DNA of 12,114 nt from positions 1-12,114 of the forward strand of contig JAFDIX010000190.1 in assembly GCA_019307805.1 (NCBI GenBank). The letters run 5' to 3'. Made by a program: the position numbers and the translations under genes. This document shows positions 1 to 6,359 of this stretch, one piece after another. The notes beneath the pieces are model-generated. The model worked only from the letters and a program-made list of their open reading frames with translations, was not told the origin of the DNA and did not search any database. How positions within the stretch are numbered: position 1 is the first letter of the stretch; the number at the start of each line of letters is the position of its first letter. Source of the DNA: Deltaproteobacteria bacterium. GTDB lineage: Bacteria; Desulfobacterota; DSM-4660; Desulfatiglandales; HGW-15.

Positions 1-1
1 C

Positions 2-133
2 AGGGTCAGTCATCCTGCTTTCGGGCCCGGCGTAATATCCAAATTTGTGGATTCGGAAAAGGTGGAGGTACTATTTCGGGATGCGGGACGGAAACTCTTG
101 CATCTCGGATATACTACCCTGGAAAAAAACTAG
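2..133 (+). CDS. UvrD/PcrA-type ATP-dependent DNA helicase, C-terminal end only (partial)
   Basis: Only the last 43 codons are present; the gene enters from the left edge and stops at TAG 131-133. The tail reads RVSHPAFGPGVISKF, then KVEVLF, then AGRKLLHLGYTTLEKN. This is the small Tudor-like domain (DUF3553 type) at the C-terminus of UvrD/PcrA/Rep-family SF1 helicases, whose pattern is V-HP-FG-G-V followed by a V-F---G-K-L strand pair and a final 'a-L' motif. In UvrD/PcrA this domain is known to contact RNA polymerase; the helicase works in repair and transcription-coupled repair. No helicase motif lies inside the window, so the assignment rests on the tail alone. CarD-like proteins share a similar fold and are the main alternative. 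The next gene starts about 100 bp downstream on the same strand. Confidence 0.6.
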   Translation, partial: RVSHPAFGPGVISKFVDSEKVEVLFRDAGRKLLHLGYTTLEKN

Positions 134-230
134 TATCATGTCCCAGAAATACATTTAATAATGTGAATCCATTTATGCCAGGCACGGCATGGGGGTCTCT
201 CACAGATTCCAACTATTTTTCCGGAATTCC

Positions 231-1469
231 ATGGAAACCACAGAATCCTACAAAGAAATCATTGCGTCACTCTATGGCCTGCAGAAGTACGGGATTAAGT
301 TCGGCCTCTCCAAGACGACCAATCTTCTCAAGGCCTTTGGGAACCCCCATAAAGGCCGGAGGTACCTTGTGAAATCCGGATTAAAGGTGGGGTTCTATGT
401 CTCTCCGCATCTTGTGAGGTTTACAGAGAGGTTCCGAATCAACGGTCGGGAAATTACCCCTGAAGAGGCGACAGCACTGGCCAGGGAGGTCATGGAAATA
501 ACGGGTCCAGATGAGCCGCCCACGTTCTTTGAGTTTACAACGGCCATGGCACTCATTTATTTTGCACGGCAGGAGACGGATATCGCCATCATGGAGGTCG
601 GCATGGGCGGGCGCCTTGATGCCACCAACGTTATTCTTCCCCTTGTTTCGGTCATTACCAACATCAGCCTCGAACATCAGTTTTTTTTAGGCCGGCGGTT
701 GCGGGATATTGCGGCTGAGAAGGCGGGTATTATAAAAAAAGGGGTGGACCTCGTCACTGCGGCAACCCAACCCCCTGTGCTTGAGGTAATCAAATCCAAG
801 TGCGAAGATAGGGCCGCGCCGTTTTGGAGAGTGGGTAAGGATGTTCGATATCGGACAAGGGGATCCAGGTTCAATTACTACGGCCTCGACCACATTTTCA
901 GGGACCTGGAACTTTCTCTCAAAGGGACATTCCAGTATCGAAACGCGGCCCTGGCGCTTGCAGCAGCGGAACTCCTGGAGAGGAAAGGATATGAAATCCC
1001 CACCAGATGTATGGAGGAGGGTCTGGCAAACACCCATTGGCCAGGAAGAATGTACACGGTATCCCGGAATCCCCGGGTTATACTGGACGGTGCCCATAAC
1101 CCGAAGGCCACAAGAATACTGGCTGAATCCATCCGGAATGGATTCACATACGATCGGGTCCTGGTGGTCCTTGGGGTGATGGAAGATAAAGATATCAAAA
1201 AAATTATTCAGGGAATTGTGTCGATTGCCGATTATGTGATATTTACCAGAGCGGAATATTATCGGTCGGCGGAACCAGAAGTGCTCTTGGCCCATGGCCG
1301 TTCGCTAGGCATAACGGGCGAGGTCGTGCCGGCCCTTCCCATGGCGATCGACAAGGCAAGGGAAATGGCCGGACCTGCTGATTTGGTTCTAGTGTGCGGC
1401 TCCCTCTTTATTGTGGGGGAGGCGTTGACCTACCTTGACCCGGAACGATTCATCCCTGACGGAGTGTGA
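231..1469 (+). CDS. folC: Folylpolyglutamate synthase / dihydrofolate synthase (FolC) lacking the P-loop segment
   Basis: FolC is a cytosolic Mur-ligase-family enzyme that uses ATP to add glutamate to dihydropteroate or folates. From the Met at 231 the protein has 412 residues and opens METTESYKEIIASLYGLQKYGIKFGL, the usual FolC start. An in-frame ATG at 189 would add 14 residues unlike the family, and neither start has a strong ribosome site. Family landmarks seen: SPHL and ERFRING (about 58-72), GMGGRLDATN (124-133), ISLEH with H149, EKAG with K164 (the usual carbamylated lysine position), the WPGR box, DGAHN (286-290) and the C-terminal VCGSLFIVGEA. Between GNPH (37-40) and SGLKVGF (49-55) there are only eight residues. 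Relatives have some 27 there, including the HVAGTNGKGS P-loop, so about 19 residues are missing in frame and ATP binding should be lost. The gene may be non-functional, specialised, or misassembled. lptD follows after 10 bp. Confidence 0.85.
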   Translation: METTESYKEIIASLYGLQKYGIKFGLSKTTNLLKAFGNPHKGRRYLVKSGLKVGFYVSPHLVRFTERFRINGREITPEEATALAREVMEITGPDEPPTFFEFTTAMALIYFARQETDIAIMEVGMGGRLDATNVILPLVSVITNISLEHQFFLGRRLRDIAAEKAGIIKKGVDLVTAATQPPVLEVIKSKCEDRAAPFWRVGKDVRYRTRGSRFNYYGLDHIFRDLELSLKGTFQYRNAALALAAAELLERKGYEIPTRCMEEGLANTHWPGRMYTVSRNPRVILDGAHNPKATRILAESIRNGFTYDRVLVVLGVMEDKDIKKIIQGIVSIADYVIFTRAEYYRSAEPEVLLAHGRSLGITGEVVPALPMAIDKAREMAGPADLVLVCGSLFIVGEALTYLDPERFIPDGV

Positions 1470-1479
1470 CAACCAGGAA

Positions 1480-3735
1480 ATGAAACTGAGATCTCTCATG
1501 TTATTGGAAAGAAGAAAAGACCCAGGATCAAAGCCTTTCACAAGGGCGATGCATTGGACGTTTTTGTCCATCGTCGCTTGGATAGCCTTGAGCGGAGGTT
1601 TTACATGGGCCTTGGACATAACATCGAAGGAACGGTTTCTGAAGGATAAGGAATCCAATTGGGAGATCACTGCCAGGAAATTGACCTATGACGAGAAGAA
1701 ATCCCTGTACCTGGCGGAAGGGGATGTGGTCATATCGAGACTGGGCCAGACCCTTTATGCGCAAAAAGCGACCTATGATCAGAAGACCGGCATAGCAGAG
1801 GTGTTCGGAGATGTGCGCTTTGAGGCCTATGGCGATATTCTCACAGGAGAGCATGGGACTTTTAACCTCAAGGATAGCACCGGACAGATGACCAAAGGCC
1901 GCCTTTTCCTCCACGAGAACAACTTCTATGTCAGCAGTGACAGTGTAGAGAAGATCGGCCCCAATACCTATTTGGCCAAGAATTGCCGGATCACCACATG
2001 CGATGGAGACAAGCCCGATTGGAGCATCACGGCCTCGGAGGTGGAAATTACCCTTGAAGGGTATGGAACCATAAAGAATGGGGCATTTAGAGTCCGTGAT
2101 TTCCCCATCTTTTTCTTACCCTGGGCCAGGTTTTCGGCAAAAACAGAGCGCGCATCAGGTATCCTGCTTCCGAGAGGGGGATACTCCCAGTTAAACGGGT
2201 GGGCTGCGGAAATTCCTATTTTCTGGGCCATCTCAGATCAGATGGATGCCACTTTCTATCAACGCATCATTGAGCACCGGGGTTATATGCAGGGCCTGGA
2301 GTATCGTTATGTGGCAGAAAATAACTCCACGGGGACATTTCTCCTTGATATCCTTTCCGACAAAATAGAAACAAAAAACATGAGGAATCCGGAAGAGCTA
2401 AACCTGAGCCCTTTTGCCAGGACCAACGAGACTCGATACTGGGCCCGGGGTCGGGCGGATCAGCAGCTTCCCATGGAGATTCTGGCACGCTTTGATGCAG
2501 ATTACGTGAGCGATCAGGATTATCTCAAGGAATTCACTACGGACCTCAGGGGCGTTAAGGTGAGGCCGGATCTACAGGCTATATCCGGCAGGCCCATTGA
2601 AGAGATACGATCACCTTTGAGGAGGTCCGCCCTGAGGTTAAGTCGGGACCGGGAGGACTATAGCCTGCAGGCCTTGAGTGCCTACTACCAGCGCCCGGAG
2701 AATCCTTCCTTTGATACTACCCCCCAGCCCATCGGGGGTGTGAACTTCGCGCTTCTTCCCCGATCCTTTGCGGGTGCCCCCCTCTACTTCAAGTTTGATA
2801 CCGACTATGATTATATTGTGCGGGAATTTGGCCCAAAGGGGCACCGGTTTCACTTCAGCCCATCAATCAATTACCCTCTTTTCTTCGGAAACTTCCTGCA
2901 GATTGAGCCGTCTTTAAGGTATTTCAGAACCATGCAATGGTTGGAAGGGAATACCCCGGGCGTCAATTATCAATCCAGGGATGTCTATCAGGTCCAGGCG
3001 AGGGCGACGACTGTCCTATCAAGGGTGTTCCCTTACTCCTGGAGGAATGTGACAGCACTGAAGCATAAAATCATGCCCTCCCTCACCTATGAGTACCGGG
3101 TCCCGAAAGATCAAGACAAGTTCCAGCCGTGGTTTGAGCCTATAGATGTGGAAGATAAGGTGAACAGGGTTGTCTTCTCCATAGAAAATTTTCTCGATTC
3201 ACGTAGCGAAGATGAGAAAAAGGGAACCCTTTACGAGCAGTGGGGAACCTTCAGCATATCGCAGCCCTACAGTATAAAAGAGGCCAGGCGCGACGATGAT
3301 CCGACGCGGAAGCGGGAACCCTTTGAACCCCTGGAGGGGTTCCTCAGGTTCAATCCCTTTTCCAACCTGTTTCTCGAAGCGGAGGCTGCCTGGGACCACG
3401 CGCAGGATGACATCACTACTGCGGGCATATCTCTTTCCATGGGCATCGACCGATCCGGCGGGAGAAAGGACAACCTTCACGTGGACTATCAATACTCCGA
3501 GGATGGTACAAAAAGCCTCGTTTATAATTTTCACGTGAACCTTGTCAGGGGATTTGCCGTGGGCAATGCCCTGACAAGAGATCTGGAGGCGGGCACAACA
3601 GTCCAGAGCAGTGCCTGGATCGAATACCTGGCCCAGTGCTGGGGTATACGTTTTACCGTGGACAAGCTGGAAGAATCAGGAACGAGTTTTATGGTCAACT
3701 TTCGCTTACTGGGTTTTGGGGAAGCAGGGTCATAA
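1480..3735 (+). CDS. lptD: LPS-assembly outer membrane protein LptD
   Basis: LptD is the outer-membrane barrel that, with the lipoprotein LptE, inserts lipopolysaccharide into the outer leaflet. From the ATG at 1480 it has 751 residues. A hydrophobic signal peptide spans about 24-44, with probable cleavage after FTWA. An OstA/LptA-like beta-jellyroll follows (about 58-215, with the repeats LYLAEGDVVISR, TLYAQKATYD, GDILTGEHGTF), then the FPIFFLPWARFS junction and SGILLPRGGYSQLNGW, which opens the barrel that fills the rest. Cysteines C169 and C174 lie at the jellyroll/barrel boundary and C720 sits in the tail motif QCWGIRF, near the place of the C-terminal cysteines of E. coli LptD. No cysteine lies at the mature N-terminus, so the E. 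coli four-cysteine disulfide pattern is not fully kept. Alternative starts are ATG 1498 (better ribosome-site spacing) and ATG 1549 (directly before the signal sequence); TTG 1435, inside folC, is unlikely. Probably co-transcribed with folC. Confidence 0.93.
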   Translation: MKLRSLMLLERRKDPGSKPFTRAMHWTFLSIVAWIALSGGFTWALDITSKERFLKDKESNWEITARKLTYDEKKSLYLAEGDVVISRLGQTLYAQKATYDQKTGIAEVFGDVRFEAYGDILTGEHGTFNLKDSTGQMTKGRLFLHENNFYVSSDSVEKIGPNTYLAKNCRITTCDGDKPDWSITASEVEITLEGYGTIKNGAFRVRDFPIFFLPWARFSAKTERASGILLPRGGYSQLNGWAAEIPIFWAISDQMDATFYQRIIEHRGYMQGLEYRYVAENNSTGTFLLDILSDKIETKNMRNPEELNLSPFARTNETRYWARGRADQQLPMEILARFDADYVSDQDYLKEFTTDLRGVKVRPDLQAISGRPIEEIRSPLRRSALRLSRDREDYSLQALSAYYQRPENPSFDTTPQPIGGVNFALLPRSFAGAPLYFKFDTDYDYIVREFGPKGHRFHFSPSINYPLFFGNFLQIEPSLRYFRTMQWLEGNTPGVNYQSRDVYQVQARATTVLSRVFPYSWRNVTALKHKIMPSLTYEYRVPKDQDKFQPWFEPIDVEDKVNRVVFSIENFLDSRSEDEKKGTLYEQWGTFSISQPYSIKEARRDDDPTRKREPFEPLEGFLRFNPFSNLFLEAEAAWDHAQDDITTAGISLSMGIDRSGGRKDNLHVDYQYSEDGTKSLVYNFHVNLVRGFAVGNALTRDLEAGTTVQSSAWIEYLAQCWGIRFTVDKLEESGTSFMVNFRLLGFGEAGS

Positions 3736-3741
3736 ATGGGT

Positions 3742-4557
3742 TCAGATCAAGAGGATCAGCAGACCCACCAGAAAACAGTAGGGGGCAAAGTAGAAGAGAT
3801 AGCCCCTTCTCACCACAGCCATCAGCAATTTCAGCGCGAACAATCCCACCAGGGCTGAAGTGGCAAATCCCATGAAGAGCGGTAAAAGCCCCACACTGTC
3901 CAATCCTTCGGTGGACATCTGAAGGGTAAGGGCACCCATGATGGCGGGGATGGAAAGGAGAAAGGAAAAGCGTGCCGCCATCTCCCTTGACAGCCCCAGG
4001 GCCATGCCGCACACGATGGTCGTCCCTGATCTCGAGATACCCGGAAGAATGGCAATACCCTGGGCGGTGCCCACCAGGAGGGCTCCCGGAAGCCCGGGGG
4101 CCTTGCCCCTGGTCTTGCCGGGGGAGATCCATTTGGAGGACGCAAGGATTCCCCCTGTGCAGAGCAACATGAGTGCTGCAAAAGATACAGAACCGAACAA
4201 TCTCTCGATGGATGATCTAAAAAGGATCCCGATGACGGCAGTCGGAAGGGTCCCCACAATGACTGCGAGTGTGAGGCCGACATGGGGAGTCTCTTTGATC
4301 TGCTGAAAGCCGACCTCCCGTTTTGACCACCGGATAATAAAGCCCCAGGAGTCCCTGAACATAAGTTCAAGATCCTTACGGAAATAGAGACAGACCGCCA
4401 CCAGGGTTCCCATGTGGAGCGCTGAGTCAAATAAAAGCTCAGGTTCCGAGAAACCGAGGAGATTCTGAAAGACGACCAAATGGCCCGAACTGCTGATAGG
4501 TAGAAATTCGGTCAACCCCTGTATGATCCCCAGTAGAATGGCCGCGAATGTGCTCAT
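3742..4557 (-). CDS. uppP: Undecaprenyl-diphosphatase UppP (BacA)
   Basis: UppP is an integral inner-membrane phosphatase that turns undecaprenyl diphosphate into undecaprenyl phosphate. It recycles the lipid carrier for peptidoglycan and O-antigen and gives bacitracin tolerance. The 271 residues match the family length and are largely hydrophobic. Motifs seen: QGLTEFLPISSSGHL (Q13 and E17 of the (E/Q)xxxE motif, H26), ALHMGTLVAV (46-55), and PGISRSGTT with R176, the conserved second catalytic loop. A GAGGGA-type ribosome site lies about 9 nt before the ATG. The gene is convergent with lptD, with only 6 bp between the two stops, and its upstream side is a 578-bp non-coding region. Its likely leader contains a large stem-loop (4590-4636). 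Confidence 0.95.
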   Translation of the reverse strand: MSTFAAILLGIIQGLTEFLPISSSGHLVVFQNLLGFSEPELLFDSALHMGTLVAVCLYFRKDLELMFRDSWGFIIRWSKREVGFQQIKETPHVGLTLAVIVGTLPTAVIGILFRSSIERLFGSVSFAALMLLCTGGILASSKWISPGKTRGKAPGLPGALLVGTAQGIAILPGISRSGTTIVCGMALGLSREMAARFSFLLSIPAIMGALTLQMSTEGLDSVGLLPLFMGFATSALVGLFALKLLMAVVRRGYLFYFAPYCFLVGLLILLI

Positions 4558-4589
4558 CAGTGACTTTCCCTCTTCAAGAGAATTTGCTG

Positions 4590-4636
4590 GTGCCGCATGA
4601 TGCAGGGCATGCCCCCTTCAGTAGCATCTGCGGCAC
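4590..4636. promoter_or_regulatory. Stem-loop in the uppP leader
   Basis: GTGCCGCA-T-GATGC (4590-4603) pairs with GCATC-TGCGGCAC (4624-4636): 13 base pairs with one bulged base. The loop itself contains the palindrome GGGCATGCCC (4605-4614). It lies 33-79 bp upstream of the uppP start and would be transcribed in its 5' leader if the promoter is further out. No T-run follows on the minus strand, so a simple terminator is unlikely. The function is unknown; it could affect mRNA stability or be a protein-binding site. Confidence 0.4.
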
Positions 4637-4706
4637 TTTCTAATCAGGCATTGGCCATATCAGATGGGCCGAGCACTTTGCAAGGGGTTTATTTGTTTGT
4701 AGAAAG

Positions 4707-4725
4707 CCACGCTCTATGAGCGTGG
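4707..4725. repeat. Perfect hairpin, possible remnant IS200/IS605-type end
   Basis: CCACGCTC-tat-GAGCGTGG forms an 8-bp perfect stem with a 3-nt loop, preceded by GAAAG and followed by TCATGTGGGACA. Short hairpins of this shape (AAGCC...GGTCATG context) are typical of the subterminal hairpins at the ends of IS200/IS605-group elements. No tnpA or tnpB reading frame lies nearby, so at most this is a leftover end or a solo palindrome. The attribution is from pattern memory only. Confidence 0.3.
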
Positions 4726-4826
4726 TCATGTGGGACAGGCTATGCCGGTCCCGGATGGGCTTGGCCGAAGGGCTGAACTCTCTCATTGAAAGAACAATCC
4801 TATCCCTTATAGGGGTACTCAACTGA

Positions 4827-4895
4827 GTCATTCCGGCGAAAGCCGGAATCCAGTATCCTCAAGCGTTTCTGGACTCCGGCATTCGCCGGAGTGAC
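4827..4895. repeat. Two-armed inverted repeat (dispersed-repeat or MITE-like)
   Basis: The left arm 4827-4853 and the right arm 4869-4895 are 27-nt inverted copies matching at 24 of 27 positions, separated by 15 nt. Each arm also folds on itself (TTCCGGCGAAAGCCGGAA on the left, CTCCGGCATTCGCCGGAG on the right). The outer ends are GTCATTCCGG and its near complement. This GTCATTCCGGCGAAAGCCGGAATCC type is, as I recall, a common dispersed intergenic palindrome in many proteobacteria. It lies between the uppP leader and the pfkA promoter and contains no gene. Confidence 0.75.
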
Positions 4896-5010
4896 GAGTT
4901 TTAATTCTTTTTAGAAGAACATAAAGATGATTGCTGCATTCTGAAAACAATATTTTTCCGAGGCTTACCCTAAGTGTGTTCTCCGGTGCCGGATCTGTGC
5001 CTGAAGAGCA

Positions 5011-5030
5011 GAATGGCCAGTGGGCCATTC
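5011..5030. promoter_or_regulatory. Perfect palindrome 21 bp upstream of the pfkA -35 box
   Basis: GAATGGCC-agtg-GGCCATTC is an 8-bp perfect inverted repeat with a 4-nt loop. Its right edge lies 21 bp before the -35 hexamer of the pfkA promoter, a position suited to an activator or repressor site. No T-run follows, so it is not a standard terminator. The role is inferred from position only. Confidence 0.35.
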
Positions 5031-5051
5031 CTCTGGGACACTGGTCCCTGC

Positions 5052-5080
5052 TTGACACAAATATGACCTTTCTCTATATT
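5052..5080 (+). promoter_or_regulatory. Sigma70-type promoter for pfkA
   Basis: A perfect -35 box TTGACA (5052-5057), a 17-bp spacer and a -10 box TATATT (5075-5080) give a near-consensus housekeeping promoter. Transcription should start near 5087 and leave a leader of about 50 nt before the pfkA ribosome site. Confidence 0.75.
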
Positions 5081-5135
5081 TGAATCTGTTCACGGAATCT
5101 TTGGCCTCTTTCCGGACATTCCATGGAGGCGGGAT

Positions 5136-6203
5136 ATGAAGACAAAGATAGGTGTTCTTTCGGCCGGTGGAGATTGCCCCGGCATTAACAGCGCTATCCA
5201 CTGGCTTGTCATTTCTGCCCTGGACAAGGACCTGGTCCCGATCAGAGGAATGATGTTTGATATCCTGGGCCTCGTCGATGGTTTCAAGGGACTGGCCGAA
5301 ATGAAACCCGACAAGAAAGAGAGTATCAAGCGCTGGACCATGCCGTTGAATGCCGATATCGTTCGCACCTGGGACAGATACGGCGGAACACGCCTCGGAA
5401 CAAGCCGCATTAATCCTTTTGATTCCCGCAAGGACAAATCCGACCAAATCATCAAAAATATAAAAAAACTGGGTTTAGAGGCCCTGGTGGTTATCGGGGG
5501 GTTTGACAGCCTGGGTGTCGCCTATAAACTTTATAAGGAAGGGGTAAAGGTAATCGGCATCCCCAAAACCATTGATCGGGACCTCTCAGAGACAGAATAC
5601 ACCCTGGGATTTGATTCTGCCGTTAATATCATTACCCAGGACATTGATCGACTGCGTATTACCGCAGGTTCCCACAGCCGAATTTTTATTGTTGAGACCA
5701 TGGGCAGGAGAGCGGGCTGGTTGGCCCTGGAAGGGGGAGAGGCGTCCGGTGCTGCCATTATCCTTATCCCGGAGCATGATTTTGACATGGAACGTGTTAT
5801 CGAACTCCTGAGGATACAGAAGAAAGCCGGAAAACGGTACAGTATCGTGCTCGTATCAGAAGCGGCCAAACCCAGGGGCATGGAAGCGGTCCATGAGAGG
5901 CGGGGGAGGGACAGTTTCGGCAACCATTATCTGGGAGGTATCGGGGGCTTTATTGCCGGGGAAGTTGAAAAAAGGATGACTGGTGAGGTCCGGTATGTAG
6001 CACTCAGACATCTTCAGAGGGGTGGCGTCCCCTCTGCCTATGATCGGCGTATGGGCCGAAAATTCGGCATTGCAGCCATTGATATGATTGTCAATGATGA
6101 TTTCGGGCGCATGGTGAGCCTTAAGCATGGGGAGATCATGTCGGTTCCCCTGAAGAAAGCCCTGGAACGGCTGCGCCTGGTGGATGTGGATCAGGTCCTC
6201 TAG
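5136..6203 (+). CDS. pfkA: 6-phosphofructokinase, pyrophosphate-type subfamily, with atypical active site
   Basis: This cytosolic glycolytic enzyme family phosphorylates fructose 6-phosphate using ATP or pyrophosphate. The 355-residue protein starts at ATG 5136, 6 nt after GGAGG (5125-5129). Family motifs seen: GGDCPGIN (11-18), GGTRLGTSRINPF (83-95), GFDSAV (158-163), SHSRIFIVETMGRRAGW (R182, M189-G190-R191), PEHD (E213) and HLQRGG (292-297). The phosphoryl-donor signature is GGFDSLG (121-127) and PKTIDRD (143-149). ATP enzymes have GGDGS and PGTIDND; pyrophosphate enzymes have D at the second variable place and K in PKTIDND. D124 and K144 therefore point to pyrophosphate use. However, F123 replaces the usual Mg-binding D/E, and R148 replaces N, while the catalytic D147 and D149 remain. 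The substrate may be altered or the activity reduced. It appears to be transcribed alone, and its TAG stop is part of the CTAG edge of the inverted-repeat element next to it. Confidence 0.88.
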   Translation: MKTKIGVLSAGGDCPGINSAIHWLVISALDKDLVPIRGMMFDILGLVDGFKGLAEMKPDKKESIKRWTMPLNADIVRTWDRYGGTRLGTSRINPFDSRKDKSDQIIKNIKKLGLEALVVIGGFDSLGVAYKLYKEGVKVIGIPKTIDRDLSETEYTLGFDSAVNIITQDIDRLRITAGSHSRIFIVETMGRRAGWLALEGGEASGAAIILIPEHDFDMERVIELLRIQKKAGKRYSIVLVSEAAKPRGMEAVHERRGRDSFGNHYLGGIGGFIAGEVEKRMTGEVRYVALRHLQRGGVPSAYDRRMGRKFGIAAIDMIVNDDFGRMVSLKHGEIMSVPLKKALERLRLVDVDQVL

Positions 6204-6359
6204 GAGGCTGTCGGAAAACCCCCATCTGCTGTGTTATCCTCATCCCTCGTCACTGTGGCGTACTTACATGTACGCCTCATTCCTCGGGATTTCGGATGCC
6301 TTGCATATGGAGATTTTCCATCAGCCTCCAATAGGGCTGGTTCTCCGACAGGCTCCTAG
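6200..6359. mobile_element. MITE-like inverted-repeat element between convergent stop codons, CTAG-flanked
   Basis: The ends 6200-6220 and 6339-6359 are 21-nt inverted repeats with 19 matches. Taking CTAG (6200-6203 and 6356-6359) as a 4-bp direct target duplication leaves a 152-bp core with 17-bp terminal repeats, GAGGCTGTCGGAAAACC and its near complement (15 of 17 match). The core holds an internal perfect hairpin GGCGTAC-ttacat-GTACGCC (6257-6276) and no gene. It resembles a non-autonomous transposable element; a 4-bp YTAR target is known for IS5-type elements, but the parent transposase is not identified. It supplies or overlaps the TAG stops of both pfkA and the glcD-like gene, and may act as a two-way terminator. 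The internal GTACGCCTCATTCCTCGGGA stretch looks to me like a dispersed repeat known from Geobacter-like genomes; this is not verified. Confidence 0.65.

Larger units (their letters stand above)
4558..5135. other. Non-coding region between divergent uppP and pfkA
   Basis: No convincing gene is seen in these 578 bp. They hold, from left to right, the uppP leader with a stem-loop (4590-4636), a short perfect hairpin resembling an IS200/IS605 terminus (4707-4725), a 69-bp two-armed inverted repeat (4827-4895), a perfect 8-bp hairpin (5011-5030) and the pfkA promoter (5052-5080). Short frames on the minus strand (4640-4831, 4828-5058) show no family resemblance, and the second simply reads through the inverted repeat. 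Confidence 0.7.

Noticed and set aside
163..372. 69-residue GTG-start frame over the folC 5' end
   Set aside because: Overlaps folC in another frame and shows no family resemblance; it does not contain the missing P-loop either, so a simple frameshift does not explain the FolC gap.
687..1295. 202-residue minus-strand frame within folC
   Set aside because: Shadow of the folC reading frame, with no coding motifs.
4640..4831. 63-residue minus-strand frame in the uppP-pfkA gap
   Set aside because: No family resemblance, no ribosome site recognised, and it includes the hairpin at 4707-4725; judged non-coding.
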